A DNA stretch of 64,000 bases from Kiloniella laminariae DSM 19542 (GTDB lineage Bacteria; Pseudomonadota; Alphaproteobacteria; Kiloniellales; Kiloniellaceae), in assembly GCF_000374005.1 (NCBI RefSeq), contig NZ_KB893157.1:127950-191949 (forward strand). The letters run 5' to 3'. Each line of letters opens with the position of its first letter. Within the stretch, counting starts at the first letter, position 1. A model generated the notes under the pieces. It was not told the DNA's origin and did not search any database. It saw only the letters and a program-made list of their open reading frames with translations. Positions 8,940-20,124 of the stretch are shown piece after piece. The position numbers and the translations under genes were made by a program.

Positions 8940-9908
8940 TCAGCTGCGGCCCTTCATCCCCGGATGGGCCTTGTCATAGACCTTAAGCAGCTCTGCGGCG
9001 TCCACGTCGGTGTAACGCTGGGTGCTGGAAAGCGAGGCGTGTCCCAGCAATTCCTGTATCGCCCGGAGGTCTCCACCGTTGGCGAGCAGATGAGTGGCAA
9101 AGCTGTGGCGTAATGCGTGGGGTGTGGCTGTGTCAGGCAAGTTCAGGGCACCGCGGAGTTTTTCCAGCTGGAGCTGGATAATACGGGGCGACAGGCGTTT
9201 GCCTTTGACGCCCAAAAACAGAGGGGCATCGGCGTCGCGGGCGAAGGGACAGGCCTGTTGATAGAGATGAATAGCATCGCAGACCGCAGGAAGCAGGGGC
9301 ACCAGACGTTCTTTGTTGCCTTTACCGGTGATGCGCAGGATTTCCTGATTTTGAGCCGGGGCGTCTTTCTGGTTAAGCGAGAGCGCTTCGGCGATCCTGA
9401 GACCGCAGCCATAAAGCAGCAGAAACACAGCCCTGTCGCGCAAACCGACCCAGCCGTCTTCCTGGAGGGAAGGGCTTTCTTCCATCACCTCTTTGGCCTC
9501 AATAGCGGTCAGAGGCTTGGGCACTGAATGCGGTCGTTTGGGCGTGCGGAGAATGTCGAGGGCATGGTTATTGATCAGGCCCTGGCGGTTAAGCCACTTG
9601 AAAAAACCGCGCACGGCAGAGAGCGCCCGGGCGTTGGAGGTATTGCTCAGCTCTTTAGCGACACGCGAGGCAAGCCAGGAACGGAAGTCTCTGGGTTTGA
9701 GCTGATTCAGCTGCGACAGAGAAACATTCCCTGAGGTGTGTTTTGCTAGAAACCAGAAAAAAGATATCAGGTCGCGCCCATAGGCTTCGATGGTTTTGTC
9801 GGCAGAGCGTTTTTCCACCCTGTGCCAAGTCAGCCAAGCCTCAAAGGCCTGCTGGACATCCCCCTGCCAGGGGAGGACGGAGAGATCTATTCCGGAAGTT
9901 TTAGCCAT
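8940..9908 (-). CDS. xerC: Tyrosine recombinase XerC
   Basis: Site-specific recombinase that, with XerD, resolves chromosome dimers at dif. Residues about 15-110 form the SAM-like N-terminal core-binding domain and the rest is the catalytic domain. Visible catalytic signature: Arg in YGCGLRIAEAL, Lys in GKGNKERLVP, HALRHSFATHLL (His-x-x-Arg), LLGHASLSSTQRYT with the second His and the nucleophilic Tyr. Length of 322 is slightly above the usual 300. It overlaps the upstream DUF484 gene by 22 bases; the same pairing is known in other proteobacteria and supports a chromosomal XerC rather than a phage integrase. Confidence 0.94.
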   Translation of the reverse strand: MAKTSGIDLSVLPWQGDVQQAFEAWLTWHRVEKRSADKTIEAYGRDLISFFWFLAKHTSGNVSLSQLNQLKPRDFRSWLASRVAKELSNTSNARALSAVRGFFKWLNRQGLINNHALDILRTPKRPHSVPKPLTAIEAKEVMEESPSLQEDGWVGLRDRAVFLLLYGCGLRIAEALSLNQKDAPAQNQEILRITGKGNKERLVPLLPAVCDAIHLYQQACPFARDADAPLFLGVKGKRLSPRIIQLQLEKLRGALNLPDTATPHALRHSFATHLLANGGDLRAIQELLGHASLSSTQRYTDVDAAELLKVYDKAHPGMKGRS

Positions 9909-10612
9909 GTTCTGATGGTGTTTTCCACGACAGAGCCGAGAAAGCGGATCAGCTCTGTTCCCTGACCGGGTTCAAAATGATCAGGTTGCTGGGAGCCAAA
10001 GGCGAGCATGGCCGGAGGCGTGGTTGAAGAGATGTGCAGGCGCAACAGAGCATCCGAGCGGATCAGGGGTGCCATGGTACCGTAGAGGCAGACATCACCG
10101 AGAATATTGTCGCGCAGGACCACAGGCTGTCCGATACCGATCAGCCCGTCAACCATGCCGGAAAAGATGCAGGAAATGCCTTCAACCGGGGCGGCGATAT
10201 CAGATTCAACCGGCTGTTCAACGCCGATTGCAATCGCATCCATGCCCATAATCTGGGGAAGTTCGCTGCTGATGATGTCGATCAGATGCTCAAAGTTATG
10301 GGCCGAGATAAGCGCTGTTACCGCGCGGTGGGCCCGATCCTGCGTCAGTTTGTTATGGTGACTTCGGGTGATCACAAGGTCGCGTTCACGGGTTACCTGT
10401 TCAAGAGTCCGCCGTAACTTTTCGATCATGAACTGTTGAAGATCTGCCAGACCACGACCTTCTGTTTTCCCGGGAATTTCGAGAGAATCGATCAGGGAGG
10501 GATTCTGCACCAGAAAATCGGCGTGCTGGCGGAGATATTTTTCCACTTCGCGCGCGGTAATCAAGCGCTCGCCTGCTGATGTTGTCTCATTATCCTGGGA
10601 AGAAATGCTCAT
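9887..10612 (-). CDS. DUF484 family protein
   Basis: A 241-residue soluble protein. The N-terminal part has the DUF484 signature, a helix EVEKYLRQHADFLVQNPSLIDSL followed by LADLQQFMIEKLRRTLEQV and a predicted coiled coil; the C-terminal part (about 100-235) looks GAF-like. Molecular function of the family is not established. It is immediately upstream of and overlaps xerC, as in Pseudomonas, so the two are probably cotranscribed. Confidence 0.9.
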   Translation of the reverse strand: MSISSQDNETTSAGERLITAREVEKYLRQHADFLVQNPSLIDSLEIPGKTEGRGLADLQQFMIEKLRRTLEQVTRERDLVITRSHHNKLTQDRAHRAVTALISAHNFEHLIDIISSELPQIMGMDAIAIGVEQPVESDIAAPVEGISCIFSGMVDGLIGIGQPVVLRDNILGDVCLYGTMAPLIRSDALLRLHISSTTPPAMLAFGSQQPDHFEPGQGTELIRFLGSVVENTIRTWLKLPE

Positions 10613-10636
10613 GGTCTGGCTATCTTTATCTTACTA

Positions 10637-11293
10637 TCAGAGAATTGACTGACCGGTTTTGGCCCAGTCTGCCATGAAGGCGTCAAGCCCCTTGTCAGTG
10701 AGAGGATGCTTGAACATGGCGCGCAGAACGGATGGTGGTACTGTTGCCGTGTCAGCGCCCATCTTTGCGGCTTCGACCACGTGGAGAGGGCTTCTTACCG
10801 AAGCAACCAGCACTTTGGTCGAAAGCTCCGGGTAGGCGCTGTAGATTTCGACGATGTCGGCAATGAGCCCAAGCCCATCCTGACCCAGGTCGTCAAGACG
10901 TCCGATGAAGGGAGAGATGTAAGTTGCACCAGCCTTGGCAGCAAGCAAAGCCTGAGCAGCGGAGAAACAGAGTGTGACGTTGGTCGCTATGCCCTCGCTG
11001 GTGAAAGTCTTGCAAGCTTTCAGTCCATCGGGGGTCAGGGGAAGTTTGACCACGATATTATCTGCCAAAGCCGCCAGCTTGCGGCCTTCAGCCATCATGC
11101 CGTCGTATTCGAGTGACGTAACTTCAGCACTGATCGGGCCGGAAACGATTTCTGTAATTTCCTTGATGACTTCAATAAACTGCCGTCCCGATTTGGCGAT
11201 GAGGGAAGGATTGGTTGTAACGCCGTCCACCAGACCGGTTGCAGCAAGTTCGCGAATATCGTTGATGTCCGCTGTGTCGATAAAGAATTCCAT
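10637..11293 (-). CDS. Fructose-6-phosphate aldolase / transaldolase (TalC/FSA family)
   Basis: A 218-residue TIM-barrel enzyme of the short transaldolase subfamily that interconverts fructose 6-phosphate with dihydroxyacetone and glyceraldehyde 3-phosphate, or acts as a transaldolase in the pentose phosphate pathway. The ATG at 11293 gives the canonical start [10 protein letters not shown]; a TTG codon just before it is less likely. Motifs: [15 protein letters not shown] near the N-terminus, the Schiff-base lysine in NIVVKLPLT (about residue 85), and SPFIGRLDD. Sequence alone does not decide between aldolase and transaldolase. It is divergent from priA, with a 295-base spacer in which I see no other gene. 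Confidence 0.92.
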   Translation of the reverse strand: MEFFIDTADINDIRELAATGLVDGVTTNPSLIAKSGRQFIEVIKEITEIVSGPISAEVTSLEYDGMMAEGRKLAALADNIVVKLPLTPDGLKACKTFTSEGIATNVTLCFSAAQALLAAKAGATYISPFIGRLDDLGQDGLGLIADIVEIYSAYPELSTKVLVASVRSPLHVVEAAKMGADTATVPPSVLRAMFKHPLTDKGLDAFMADWAKTGQSIL

Positions 11294-11588
11294 CAATAAC
11301 CCCGTTAGTTGATTGTCCTGTTGCCGCAGAGCTGGCGGCCGATCTTCGGTGTTGTTTGACAGGATTGTGCCGTCCAGCCAGTGGTTCGGCGCTTTCTTGT
11401 CAGAACTCTGTCAGATCTGTTTCCTGTAGAAACCAGATATCACTTTATCACCTCGTTCGGCAAATGGTTGCTTTTCTGTGCTGTAAAAGCAAAAACTATG
11501 GATGAGCTGATGCAAGAGCAGCAAACTCCAGCGCAATAATCAAAACATCATGAAGTTAGGGACAGTAGTGGGTATCGGAGACGATCTG

Positions 11589-13814
11589 ATGTTGTTTGAA
11601 GAGACGGTTCCGGAACTCTGCCGCTATCGTGTCCAGGTGATTTTGCCTGTCGAAGGTCCCTATGATTATCTGGCGCCAGAGGGAAGCGCCGGGGGAAAAC
11701 CGCTGCAACCCGGTCAGATTGTTATGGTGCCAATAGGGAAAAGGATTCTGCCCGGTGTGATCTGGGATGGCGAACCAGATACTTCTGTCCCGTATGGAAA
11801 GTTACGACAGATTGAGGAAATTTCTGATCTACCCCTGATTAACGATGAACTCCGCCAGTTCATCGAGTGGGTGGCAGCCTATACCCTCTTTCCGCGGGGA
11901 TCTGTGTTGAAGATGGTTCTCTCGGTTCCTCAGGCGCTTGAATCTGTTGCTGGTCAGAAGCTGTATCGTCAGGGGCTGTCCGATGCTGTTGATCAATCTT
12001 TCCGAATAACAGCGGCCAGGCAGAAGGTGCTGGATCTGCTTGCGGAGAGTGGCGGCTGGACAGGGGCTGACCTGGCCAGGGAAGCAGGGGTGTCAAACTC
12101 GGTGATCAAGGGGCTTGAACAGGCCGGGGTTGTTGAAGGCTATTTCGAAGTACCGGATTTCTCTTTCCCGCTCCCTCCCGCGGATATCAAGGGGCCTGAC
12201 CTGTCGGAAGACCAGAGAGCGGCTGCGGATGATCTGATCAGCAAGGTCCGGGCCGGAAATTTTGCCGCAGTTGTTCTGGACGGGGTGACGGGATCAGGCA
12301 AGACCGAGGTTTACTTTGAAGCGATAGAAGCGGCCCTCGGGGAGGGGCAACAGATTCTGGTGTTGTTGCCTGAAATCGCGCTTTCCAGCCAGTGGCTCGA
12401 CCGCTTTGAACAGCGATTCGCTGTGCGTCCGGCGGAATGGCATTCTGAATTGACGCCCGCGCTGCGCCGAAAGACCTGGCGTGCAGTGTCGGAGGGCAAG
12501 GCATCCGTGGTGGTTGGCGCCCGTTCATCCCTGTTTCTGCCCTATGAGAAGCTCGGCCTGATTATTGTAGATGAAGAGCACGAGGCTTCTTTCAAACAGG
12601 AAGAAGGAGTTTGTTATCACGCCCGGGATATGGCTGTGGTTCGGGCGAAAGGCTGTGGCTGTCCGGTGGTTCTGGCATCGGCGACGCCGGCGCTGGAGAC
12701 CATGGTCAATGTCCAGAATGGCAGATATGAACGCCTGGTTTTGTCAGGACGTCACGGCGGCGCGGGCATGCCGGATGTTGAACTGGTTGATTTGCGATTC
12801 GACAAACCGGAACGACTGGATAGCGGACAGGGATGGCTGTCCCAGGCTTTGCGTGGAGCAATCCGGCAGACGCTGGAGGCGGGGGAGCAGGCAATGCTGT
12901 TCCTGAACAGGAGAGGATATGCGCCGCTGACGCTTTGCCGAACCTGTGGTCACCGGTTGCAATGTCCTCATTGCACTGCCTGGCTGGTCGAGCACCGGCG
13001 CTTCTCGCGATTGCAATGCCATCATTGCGGATACAATACACGATTGCCTGACAGCTGCCCTTCCTGTGATTCCGAGGGGTCACTTGTGCCCTGTGGCCCA
13101 GGGGTGGAGCGGATCGTGGAGGAGGCGAAGAAACTTTTCCCCGATGCCCGGATCGGCTTGATGGCCAGTGATACGCTTACCTCCCCGGCTGCAACACGGG
13201 AGATGGTCGAGCGGATTGAAAAGAGAGAGGTCGATCTCCTGGTCGGGACACAGGTGGTGGCCAAGGGCTATCACTTTCCTTATCTGACGCTGGTCGGGGT
13301 CGTGGATGCAGATCTTGGGCTGTTTGGAGGGGATCTTCGGGCGGCTGAACGCACTTTTCAGTTGCTGCATCAGGTCGCCGGGCGAGCGGGGCGTGCCGAG
13401 CACAAGGGACGGGTTATTCTGCAGACCTCTGACCCGCAACATCCAGTGATGCAGACGCTCAAAGCCGGAGACCGGGACAAGTTTCTTGAGATTGAGGCCG
13501 AAACAAGATCCCGGGGCGGGTTGCCGCCTTTCGGGAGGCTGGCTGCAGTCATCGTTTCCGGGCCCGATGAAGCCGAGCTGGATAATTTCTGTGCAACCAT
13601 GGCCCGGGCTATCCCGACTATTGACGGGGCGCGGATTCTCGGTCCTGCTCCGGCGCCTCTTTCCTTGCTGCGGGGGAAATATCGACGCCGATTCCTTGTG
13701 ATGACGCGCCGCTCAGTTGCTCCACAAGCGGTGGCACGCAGCTGGTTACAGGGACTCAAGTCTCCTTCGCGAGTCCGCGTTGTTGTTGATATTGATCCTT
13801 ACTCTTTTCTTTAG
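11589..13814 (+). CDS. priA: Primosomal protein N', replication restart helicase
   Basis: DEAH-type 3'-5' helicase that reloads the replisome at collapsed forks. The ATG at 11589 is preferred (GGAG at 11577-11580, 8-base spacing), giving MLFEETVPELCRYRVQVILPV, the usual PriA N-terminal beta domain; an ATG at 11550 has no ribosome site. Domains: 3'-DNA-binding domain (about 1-100), winged helix, helicase lobe 1 with Walker A GVTGSGKT and Walker B DEEHEASFKQ, a zinc region with eight cysteines (CRTCGHRLQCPHC and CHHCGYN with CPSC), and lobe 2 with QVAGRAGRAEHKG. At 741 residues it is of normal length. It stands alone between the divergent aldolase gene and the atp operon. Confidence 0.95.
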   Translation: MLFEETVPELCRYRVQVILPVEGPYDYLAPEGSAGGKPLQPGQIVMVPIGKRILPGVIWDGEPDTSVPYGKLRQIEEISDLPLINDELRQFIEWVAAYTLFPRGSVLKMVLSVPQALESVAGQKLYRQGLSDAVDQSFRITAARQKVLDLLAESGGWTGADLAREAGVSNSVIKGLEQAGVVEGYFEVPDFSFPLPPADIKGPDLSEDQRAAADDLISKVRAGNFAAVVLDGVTGSGKTEVYFEAIEAALGEGQQILVLLPEIALSSQWLDRFEQRFAVRPAEWHSELTPALRRKTWRAVSEGKASVVVGARSSLFLPYEKLGLIIVDEEHEASFKQEEGVCYHARDMAVVRAKGCGCPVVLASATPALETMVNVQNGRYERLVLSGRHGGAGMPDVELVDLRFDKPERLDSGQGWLSQALRGAIRQTLEAGEQAMLFLNRRGYAPLTLCRTCGHRLQCPHCTAWLVEHRRFSRLQCHHCGYNTRLPDSCPSCDSEGSLVPCGPGVERIVEEAKKLFPDARIGLMASDTLTSPAATREMVERIEKREVDLLVGTQVVAKGYHFPYLTLVGVVDADLGLFGGDLRAAERTFQLLHQVAGRAGRAEHKGRVILQTSDPQHPVMQTLKAGDRDKFLEIEAETRSRGGLPPFGRLAAVIVSGPDEAELDNFCATMARAIPTIDGARILGPAPAPLSLLRGKYRRRFLVMTRRSVAPQAVARSWLQGLKSPSRVRVVVDIDPYSFL

Positions 13815-14168
13815 CTGTTCATCGGGTTAGCCAGAGCCGGAAGGCTGGTGCAGCAGAAGAGGCGGAAAGTTTTTTTTTATGCCTCAGGTGCGGCAAATGT
13901 TCCTCCAAATGACTTATTTTTAAGGAGAAACAGGGACTTCGCTGGCGTTATCAGGGGAGCTTTCTGTCGTTATTGAAAAAAAGACTGCGTTAAAAGCTGT
14001 AATCTTTCGTCGGACTCGCTTGAAACCCTGTTATGACTGTGATACCAAACCCGCGCCTGAAGATAGTTGTGCTTGGCACACTGTCTTATTCTTATTGAGT
14101 TTCGGCTTCACTGAAATGCGACCTGTACAGGCAGGGTCAATTTCTGGCTTATCTTGGGGGCAACCGGC
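13815..14168 (+). promoter_or_regulatory. Intergenic region upstream of the atp operon
   Basis: About 350 bases without a gene. A T9 tract at about 13869 may help end priA transcription, but the hairpin before it is weak. The promoter of atpHAGDC must lie here or further upstream; I see no pair of hexamers good enough to name. The last stop in the atpH frame is at 14112, and no ATG in that frame lies between it and the conserved atpH sequence. Confidence 0.35.
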
Positions 14169-14729
14169 TTGGCAGGCGATAACACTAGCTTGAACAGCTT
14201 GGCAGGACGCTATGCATTAGCGTTGCTTGATATTGCCGAGGAAAAGACTGCACTGGATGCAGTTGCTGCAGATCTTGCTGGACTGAAACAACTCGTTTTG
14301 GACAGTGCTGACTTGCAGAATTTACTCAGCTCTCCGCTCTATACTCGCGAACAGCAGGTAAAGGGGCTTTCCGCAATTCTGGACAAGTCGGGTGTCAATG
14401 ATGTGACACGCAACTTTGTTTTGACTGTTGCTGAAAACCGTCGCCTTGCTGTGCTGACAGACATGGCAGACGCCTTCCTGGCGGAATTGACGCGTCGCCG
14501 CGGCGAAGTTAGAGCGCAGGTTACTGCTGCACATGAATTGACGAAGACACAACAGAAGGCCATTGCAGATGCATTGAAATCTTCTGTCGGTGGCTCAGTC
14601 GAAGTTGACGTAACTGTCGATGAATCGCTAATCGGGGGCATGATCGTGAAGGTTGGTAGCCGCATGGTCGATAGCTCCTTAAGAACAAAATTACAGAGAC
14701 TTGAACTGGTGATGAAAGGGGTTGGCTAA
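14169..14729 (+). CDS. atpH: ATP synthase F1 subunit delta (TTG start)
   Basis: Delta subunit (OSCP), which links the F1 head to the peripheral stalk. About 186 residues. The conserved start region [16 protein letters not shown] fits the family, and the C-terminal half contains the [17 protein letters not shown] segment typical of the delta subunit. No ATG is available upstream. I chose the TTG at 14169 because a GGGGG run at 14156-14160 is 8 bases away and the product begins AGDNTSL after the initiator; TTG at 14154 is the alternative. The stop overlaps the atpA start by one base (TAATG), implying translational coupling. First gene of atpHAGDC; Fo genes are not in the window. Confidence 0.93.
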   Translation: MAGDNTSLNSLAGRYALALLDIAEEKTALDAVAADLAGLKQLVLDSADLQNLLSSPLYTREQQVKGLSAILDKSGVNDVTRNFVLTVAENRRLAVLTDMADAFLAELTRRRGEVRAQVTAAHELTKTQQKAIADALKSSVGGSVEVDVTVDESLIGGMIVKVGSRMVDSSLRTKLQRLELVMKGVG

Positions 14730-16261
14730 TGGATATCCGCGCCGCTGAAATCTCTACCATCCTCAAAAATCAGATTGAAAACTTTGGCACTGACGCCGAT
14801 GTGGCCGAAGTAGGCCAGGTTTTGTCTGTGGGTGATGGTGTGGCTCGCATCTATGGTCTGGACAATGTCCAGGCTGGTGAGATGGTTGAATTTGCAAACG
14901 GCATTAAGGGTATGGCCCTTAACCTTGAAGTCGACAACGTTGGTGTCGTGCTTTTCGGTGATGACCGTGGCATTAAAGAAGGCGATACGGTCAAACGGAC
15001 CGGCTCCATCGTTGACGTACCAACAGGCAAAGGTCTGCTGGGTCGCGTTGTTGATGGTCTCGGTGAGCCTATTGACGGTAAAGGTCCTCTGAAGGACGTG
15101 ACACGTTCTCGTGTGGAAGTGAAAGCCCCTGGCATCATTCCACGTAAGTCCGTTCACGAGCCGATGCAGACCGGTATCAAGTCAATCGACAGCCTTATTC
15201 CAATCGGTCGTGGCCAGCGTGAGCTGATCATTGGTGACCGTCAGACTGGTAAGACCGCGATTGCTCTGGATGCGATCCTGAACCAAAAAGTAACCAACGA
15301 TGCGGCAGCAAGCGAAAGCGAAAAGCTGTTCTGTATCTACGTTGCTGTTGGTCAGAAGCGTTCCACTGTTGCCCGTCTGGTGAAGACCCTCGAAGAAAAC
15401 GGCGCGATGGATTATTCCATTGTTGTTGCTGCGACGGCGTCCGATCCTGCACCGCTACAGTTCCTGGCCCCTTACACAGGCGCTGCCATGGGCGAGTACT
15501 TCCGCGACAATGCGATGCATGCTGTGATCGTTTATGACGATCTGTCCAAGCAGGCTGTTGCTTATCGTCAGATGTCCCTTCTGCTCCGTCGTCCTCCTGG
15601 ACGTGAAGCTTATCCTGGTGACGTTTTCTATCTTCACTCCCGTCTGCTTGAGCGTTCTTGCAAGCTCAATGACGAACACGGCGCAGGCTCTCTGACAGCG
15701 CTGCCTGTGATCGAGACACAGGGTGGTGACGTTTCTGCTTTTATTCCGACCAACGTGATTTCGATTACCGATGGTCAGATCTTCCTGGAAACAAACCTTT
15801 TCAACAAAGGTATCCGCCCGGCGGTTAACGTTGGTCTGTCAGTTTCCCGTGTTGGTTCTGCTGCGCAGATCAAAGCCATGAAGCAGGTTGCTGGTAGCAT
15901 CAAGCTTGAGCTGGCTCAGTATCGTGAAATGGAAGCTTTCTCTCAGTTCGCTTCTGATCTTGATGCTGCAACACAGCGTTTGCTGGCCCGTGGTTCTCGT
16001 CTGGTTGAGCTGCTCAAGCAGCCACAGTACAAGCCACAGACTGTTGAAGAGCAGGTTGTTGTTATCTACTCCGGCGTGAAGGGCTACCTCGACAAGATTG
16101 ACGTCAAAGACGTTAGTCGTTTCGAAGCAAAGCTTCTGTCTGAAGTTCGTGGCAACGGCCAGGACATTCTGGAAACGATCCGTAAAGAGAAAGCCATGTC
16201 TGCCGACACTGAAGGCAAACTGAAAGCTTTCATGGATAATTTCGCCAAGACCTTTGTATAA
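14729..16261 (+). CDS. atpA: ATP synthase F1 subunit alpha
   Basis: Non-catalytic nucleotide-binding subunit of the F1 head, 510 residues, full length. Walker A is GDRQTGKT (about residues 170-177); the [15 protein letters not shown] and [12 protein letters not shown] segments carry the Walker B region and the conserved arginine surroundings. The N-terminus [19 protein letters not shown] is the standard alphaproteobacterial form. Codon use is visibly biased, as expected for a highly expressed gene. It follows atpH with a one-base overlap and precedes atpG by 47 bases. Confidence 0.98.
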   Translation: MDIRAAEISTILKNQIENFGTDADVAEVGQVLSVGDGVARIYGLDNVQAGEMVEFANGIKGMALNLEVDNVGVVLFGDDRGIKEGDTVKRTGSIVDVPTGKGLLGRVVDGLGEPIDGKGPLKDVTRSRVEVKAPGIIPRKSVHEPMQTGIKSIDSLIPIGRGQRELIIGDRQTGKTAIALDAILNQKVTNDAAASESEKLFCIYVAVGQKRSTVARLVKTLEENGAMDYSIVVAATASDPAPLQFLAPYTGAAMGEYFRDNAMHAVIVYDDLSKQAVAYRQMSLLLRRPPGREAYPGDVFYLHSRLLERSCKLNDEHGAGSLTALPVIETQGGDVSAFIPTNVISITDGQIFLETNLFNKGIRPAVNVGLSVSRVGSAAQIKAMKQVAGSIKLELAQYREMEAFSQFASDLDAATQRLLARGSRLVELLKQPQYKPQTVEEQVVVIYSGVKGYLDKIDVKDVSRFEAKLLSEVRGNGQDILETIRKEKAMSADTEGKLKAFMDNFAKTFV

Positions 16262-16308
16262 GAGACTGGCGGTCCAGAGTTTAATGGCTGTGGGAAACGA
16301 GTAACAAC

Positions 16309-17193
16309 ATGCCAAACTTGAACGACCTGAAACTAAGGATCTCCAGCGTTAAGTCGACGCAGAAGATCACGTCAGCCATGAAGATGGTTGCCGCGGCAAA
16401 GCTTCGCCGTGCACAGGAACAGGCTGAAGCATCCCGACCATACGCCGAGCGTATGGAACGGATGCTCGGTTCTCTTGCTGCATCAGCGGGCAAACAGCCG
16501 GGGGCTTCACCTCTTCTTGTCGGTACGGGTAAAGACGACGTTCATCTGCTGATTGTTGCTGCGGCTGATCGTGGACTTTGTGGGGGCTTCAACTCCAATA
16601 TTGTGAAAGAAGCCCGCAACAAGGCAAATGCCCTGATCCGCGCTGGGAAAACTGTGAAGATTTTCTGCGTTGGTCGCAAATCTCGCGATCAGTTGCGCCG
16701 CAGCTTCAGAGAGAACATCGTTGGTACTCTTGAAGATGTTGCAAAGCCGAGCTTGGGTTTTGACAAGGCCGCTACCGTCGCTGATCGTGTACTGGCAATG
16801 TTCAAAGCTGGTGAATTTGATGTTTGCACAGTTTTTTACGCCAAGTTTAAATCTGTGATTTCTCAGGTTCCAACGGCTCAGCAGTTGATCCCGTTTGAAG
16901 CGGAAGGCGCTGCAGAAGCACCGGCTTTGTCCGAGGGTGGTATCTATGACTACGAACCTTCTGACGAGAAAATCCTGAGCGACCTGTTGCCGCGCAACAT
17001 CGCTGTTCAGATTTTCAAGGCAATGCTTGAAAACAACGCCAGTGAGCACGGTGCCCGTATGTCTGCTATGGACAACGCGACACGCAATGCCGGCGAGATG
17101 ATTGACCGTCTGTCGATTCAGTACAACAGAACCCGTCAGGCAAACATCACGAACGAATTGATTGAAATTATCTCCGCCAAGGAAGCTCTCTGA
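16309..17193 (+). CDS. atpG: ATP synthase F1 subunit gamma
   Basis: Central rotor shaft of the F1 motor, 294 residues. The N-terminal helix [20 protein letters not shown] with [17 protein letters not shown] and the C-terminal helix [21 protein letters not shown] and [23 protein letters not shown] are both highly characteristic and together form the coiled-coil shaft. The central part ([10 protein letters not shown]) is the Rossmann-like domain. Third gene of the atp operon. Confidence 0.97.
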   Translation: MPNLNDLKLRISSVKSTQKITSAMKMVAAAKLRRAQEQAEASRPYAERMERMLGSLAASAGKQPGASPLLVGTGKDDVHLLIVAAADRGLCGGFNSNIVKEARNKANALIRAGKTVKIFCVGRKSRDQLRRSFRENIVGTLEDVAKPSLGFDKAATVADRVLAMFKAGEFDVCTVFYAKFKSVISQVPTAQQLIPFEAEGAAEAPALSEGGIYDYEPSDEKILSDLLPRNIAVQIFKAMLENNASEHGARMSAMDNATRNAGEMIDRLSIQYNRTRQANITNELIEIISAKEAL

Positions 17194-17223
17194 TTAGAGA
17201 GCCCTGGCAAGCGCACTGGCTAA

Positions 17224-18657
<1,434 letters not shown>

Positions 18658-18703
18658 GGTTTTTGCAGGTAACTTTTATTAGACCGGTAACAGGAAGAGA
18701 TTG

Positions 18704-19108
18704 ATGGCCAAAGAGCAGGTCGAATTCGAACTCGTTTCACCAGAGAAACTCCTTTTTTCCCAGAGTGTCGACATGGTTGTCGTCCCTGGTGAAGACGGGG
18801 ACTTTGGTGTGCTGCCGCGTCACGCACCCATGATCTCCACGGTTCGTCCGGGCGTGATCGCTATCTACTCTGGTAAAGAGGTCAGTGAGCGTATCTTCGT
18901 TGCTGGCGGATTTGCCGAGGTGACGGGAGAACGCTGTACTGTTCTAGCCGAGATCGCCCTGCGTGTTGGGGAAATCGACAAGGCAGCAGTCAAGCAGCAG
19001 CTCCAGGATGCAAAGGAAGATCTTTCCGATGCCAAGGATGATGCTGCTCGTGACGCCGCAAGAAAACAGATCGGATTGTCTGAGGCCATGCTAAACGCTG
19101 CTGGCTGA
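18704..19108 (+). CDS. atpC: ATP synthase F1 subunit epsilon
   Basis: Epsilon subunit, 134 residues, the regulatory part of the rotor that can inhibit ATP hydrolysis. The N-terminal beta sandwich has the family motif VVPGEDGDFGVLPRHAPMIS, followed by FVAGGFAEVTGERCTVLAE, and a C-terminal two-helix domain (KAAVKQQLQDAKEDLSDA and on). The ATG at 18704 is preferred over the TTG three bases earlier because AGGAAGA at 18692-18698 fits it. Last gene of the operon, followed by a strong terminator. Confidence 0.96.
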   Translation: MAKEQVEFELVSPEKLLFSQSVDMVVVPGEDGDFGVLPRHAPMISTVRPGVIAIYSGKEVSERIFVAGGFAEVTGERCTVLAEIALRVGEIDKAAVKQQLQDAKEDLSDAKDDAARDAARKQIGLSEAMLNAAG

Positions 19109-19127
19109 TAAGACGATTATGATTTTG

Positions 19128-19157
19128 AAAAGCCCGGGCTGAGATGCCCGGGCTTTT
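19128..19157 (+). terminator. Intrinsic terminator of the atp operon
   Basis: Perfect 12-bp inverted repeat AAAAGCCCGGGC / GCCCGGGCTTTT with a 6-base loop and a following T tract, 19 bases after the atpC stop. One of the strongest terminators in the window. Confidence 0.95.
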
Positions 19158-19288
19158 TTTATGCCGATTTTTCAGCTTTCCTGTATATTTTTCTATGCTT
19201 GTTGTCCGGGAGTTGAATGACCTGGAGAGCGTTATCCACTTCACCCTGATCTGTTGTTCTGACAGGTTGCCAAACAAATGGAATTTTC

Positions 19289-20020
19289 ATGGATAGCTTG
19301 CTGGTACTGTTTCTCGATCCTGCGGCGTGGATTGCCTTGGCCACGTTGATTGTGATGGAAGTTGTTCTGGGGATCGACAATCTTATCTTTGTCTCGATCC
19401 TGACCAATAAACTTCCGCAAGAACAGCGTAAAAAAGCTCGGGTTTTTGGGCTCAGTCTGGCTCTGGTTTTCCGCCTGGCATTGCTTGGCACCATTGCGTT
19501 TATTGTTCAGCTTGTAGAACCTATTTTCACTGTCTTCGAACAGGCCTTCTCCTGGCGCGATCTGATCCTGATTGCAGGGGGGCTTTTTCTGGTCTGGAAA
19601 GCGACAAACGAAATACACCATAGTATGAGCCCAGAAGAAAAGGATGATGGTCCTGGTGGAAAAGCGGTGAGTGGAATGACCGCTGTACTGGGGCAAATTC
19701 TGGTTTTGGATCTGGTGTTTTCTATCGATAGTATTATTACGGCTGTGGGTATGACGCCTCATTTGCCAATTATGGTAATAGCGGTGATTGTTGCTGTCGC
19801 CGTGATGTTATTTGCGGCGACACCTCTGGCCAAGTTCATCGAAGCAAACCCGACGATTGTTATGTTGGCGCTCGGGTTCCTGCTGATGATCGGTATGGTG
19901 CTGATTGCCGATGGTTTCGGCGTACATGTACCAAAAGGCTATATCTACGCAGCAATGGCATTCTCTGCTTTTGTAGAGATGCTCAATATGTTCGCGCGTA
20001 AACGGCGCAAAAAAGTGTAG
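19289..20020 (+). CDS. TerC-family integral membrane protein
   Basis: A 243-residue inner-membrane protein with about seven hydrophobic segments. The TerC signature is clear: [21 protein letters not shown] near the N-terminus and the repeat-related [17 protein letters not shown] in the second half; the paired acidic residues in GIDN and SIDS lie within membranes. Family members have been linked to tellurite resistance and to manganese export, so metal-ion transport is likely but the ion is not readable here. I looked for a yybP-ykoY manganese riboswitch in the 180-base leader and did not find its consensus. The C-terminus is basic (ARKRRKKV). Confidence 0.9.
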   Translation: MDSLLVLFLDPAAWIALATLIVMEVVLGIDNLIFVSILTNKLPQEQRKKARVFGLSLALVFRLALLGTIAFIVQLVEPIFTVFEQAFSWRDLILIAGGLFLVWKATNEIHHSMSPEEKDDGPGGKAVSGMTAVLGQILVLDLVFSIDSIITAVGMTPHLPIMVIAVIVAVAVMLFAATPLAKFIEANPTIVMLALGFLLMIGMVLIADGFGVHVPKGYIYAAMAFSAFVEMLNMFARKRRKKV

Positions 20021-20054
20021 ATCAAGCGCTTAGATACAATCTGATCTTTCAAGA

Positions 20055-20086
20055 ATCAAACAGGCCGCTTCAGCGGCCTGTTTGAT
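20055..20086. terminator. Bidirectional terminator between terC-like and phnA-like genes
   Basis: Inverted repeat ATCAAACAGGCCGC / GCGGCCTGTTTGAT with a TTCA tetraloop. It lies between two convergent genes, with A- and T-rich flanks on both sides, so it can serve both transcripts. Confidence 0.88.
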
Positions 20087-20124
20087 ATTTGTTTGATTTT
20101 TGAGCGCCCTATGTTCTGTCGTGA

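Noticed and set aside
8940-9908. Phage or island integrase
   Set aside because: The DUF484-xerC overlap and motif set identify the chromosomal XerC; no other phage genes are present.
19231-19239. TTATCCACT, one mismatch from a DnaA box
   Set aside because: A single site without neighbours, AT-rich unwinding element or dnaA gene; not an origin.
19158-19288. Possible yybP-ykoY manganese riboswitch before the TerC-family gene
   Set aside because: I looked for the consensus boxes and stem pattern and did not find them.
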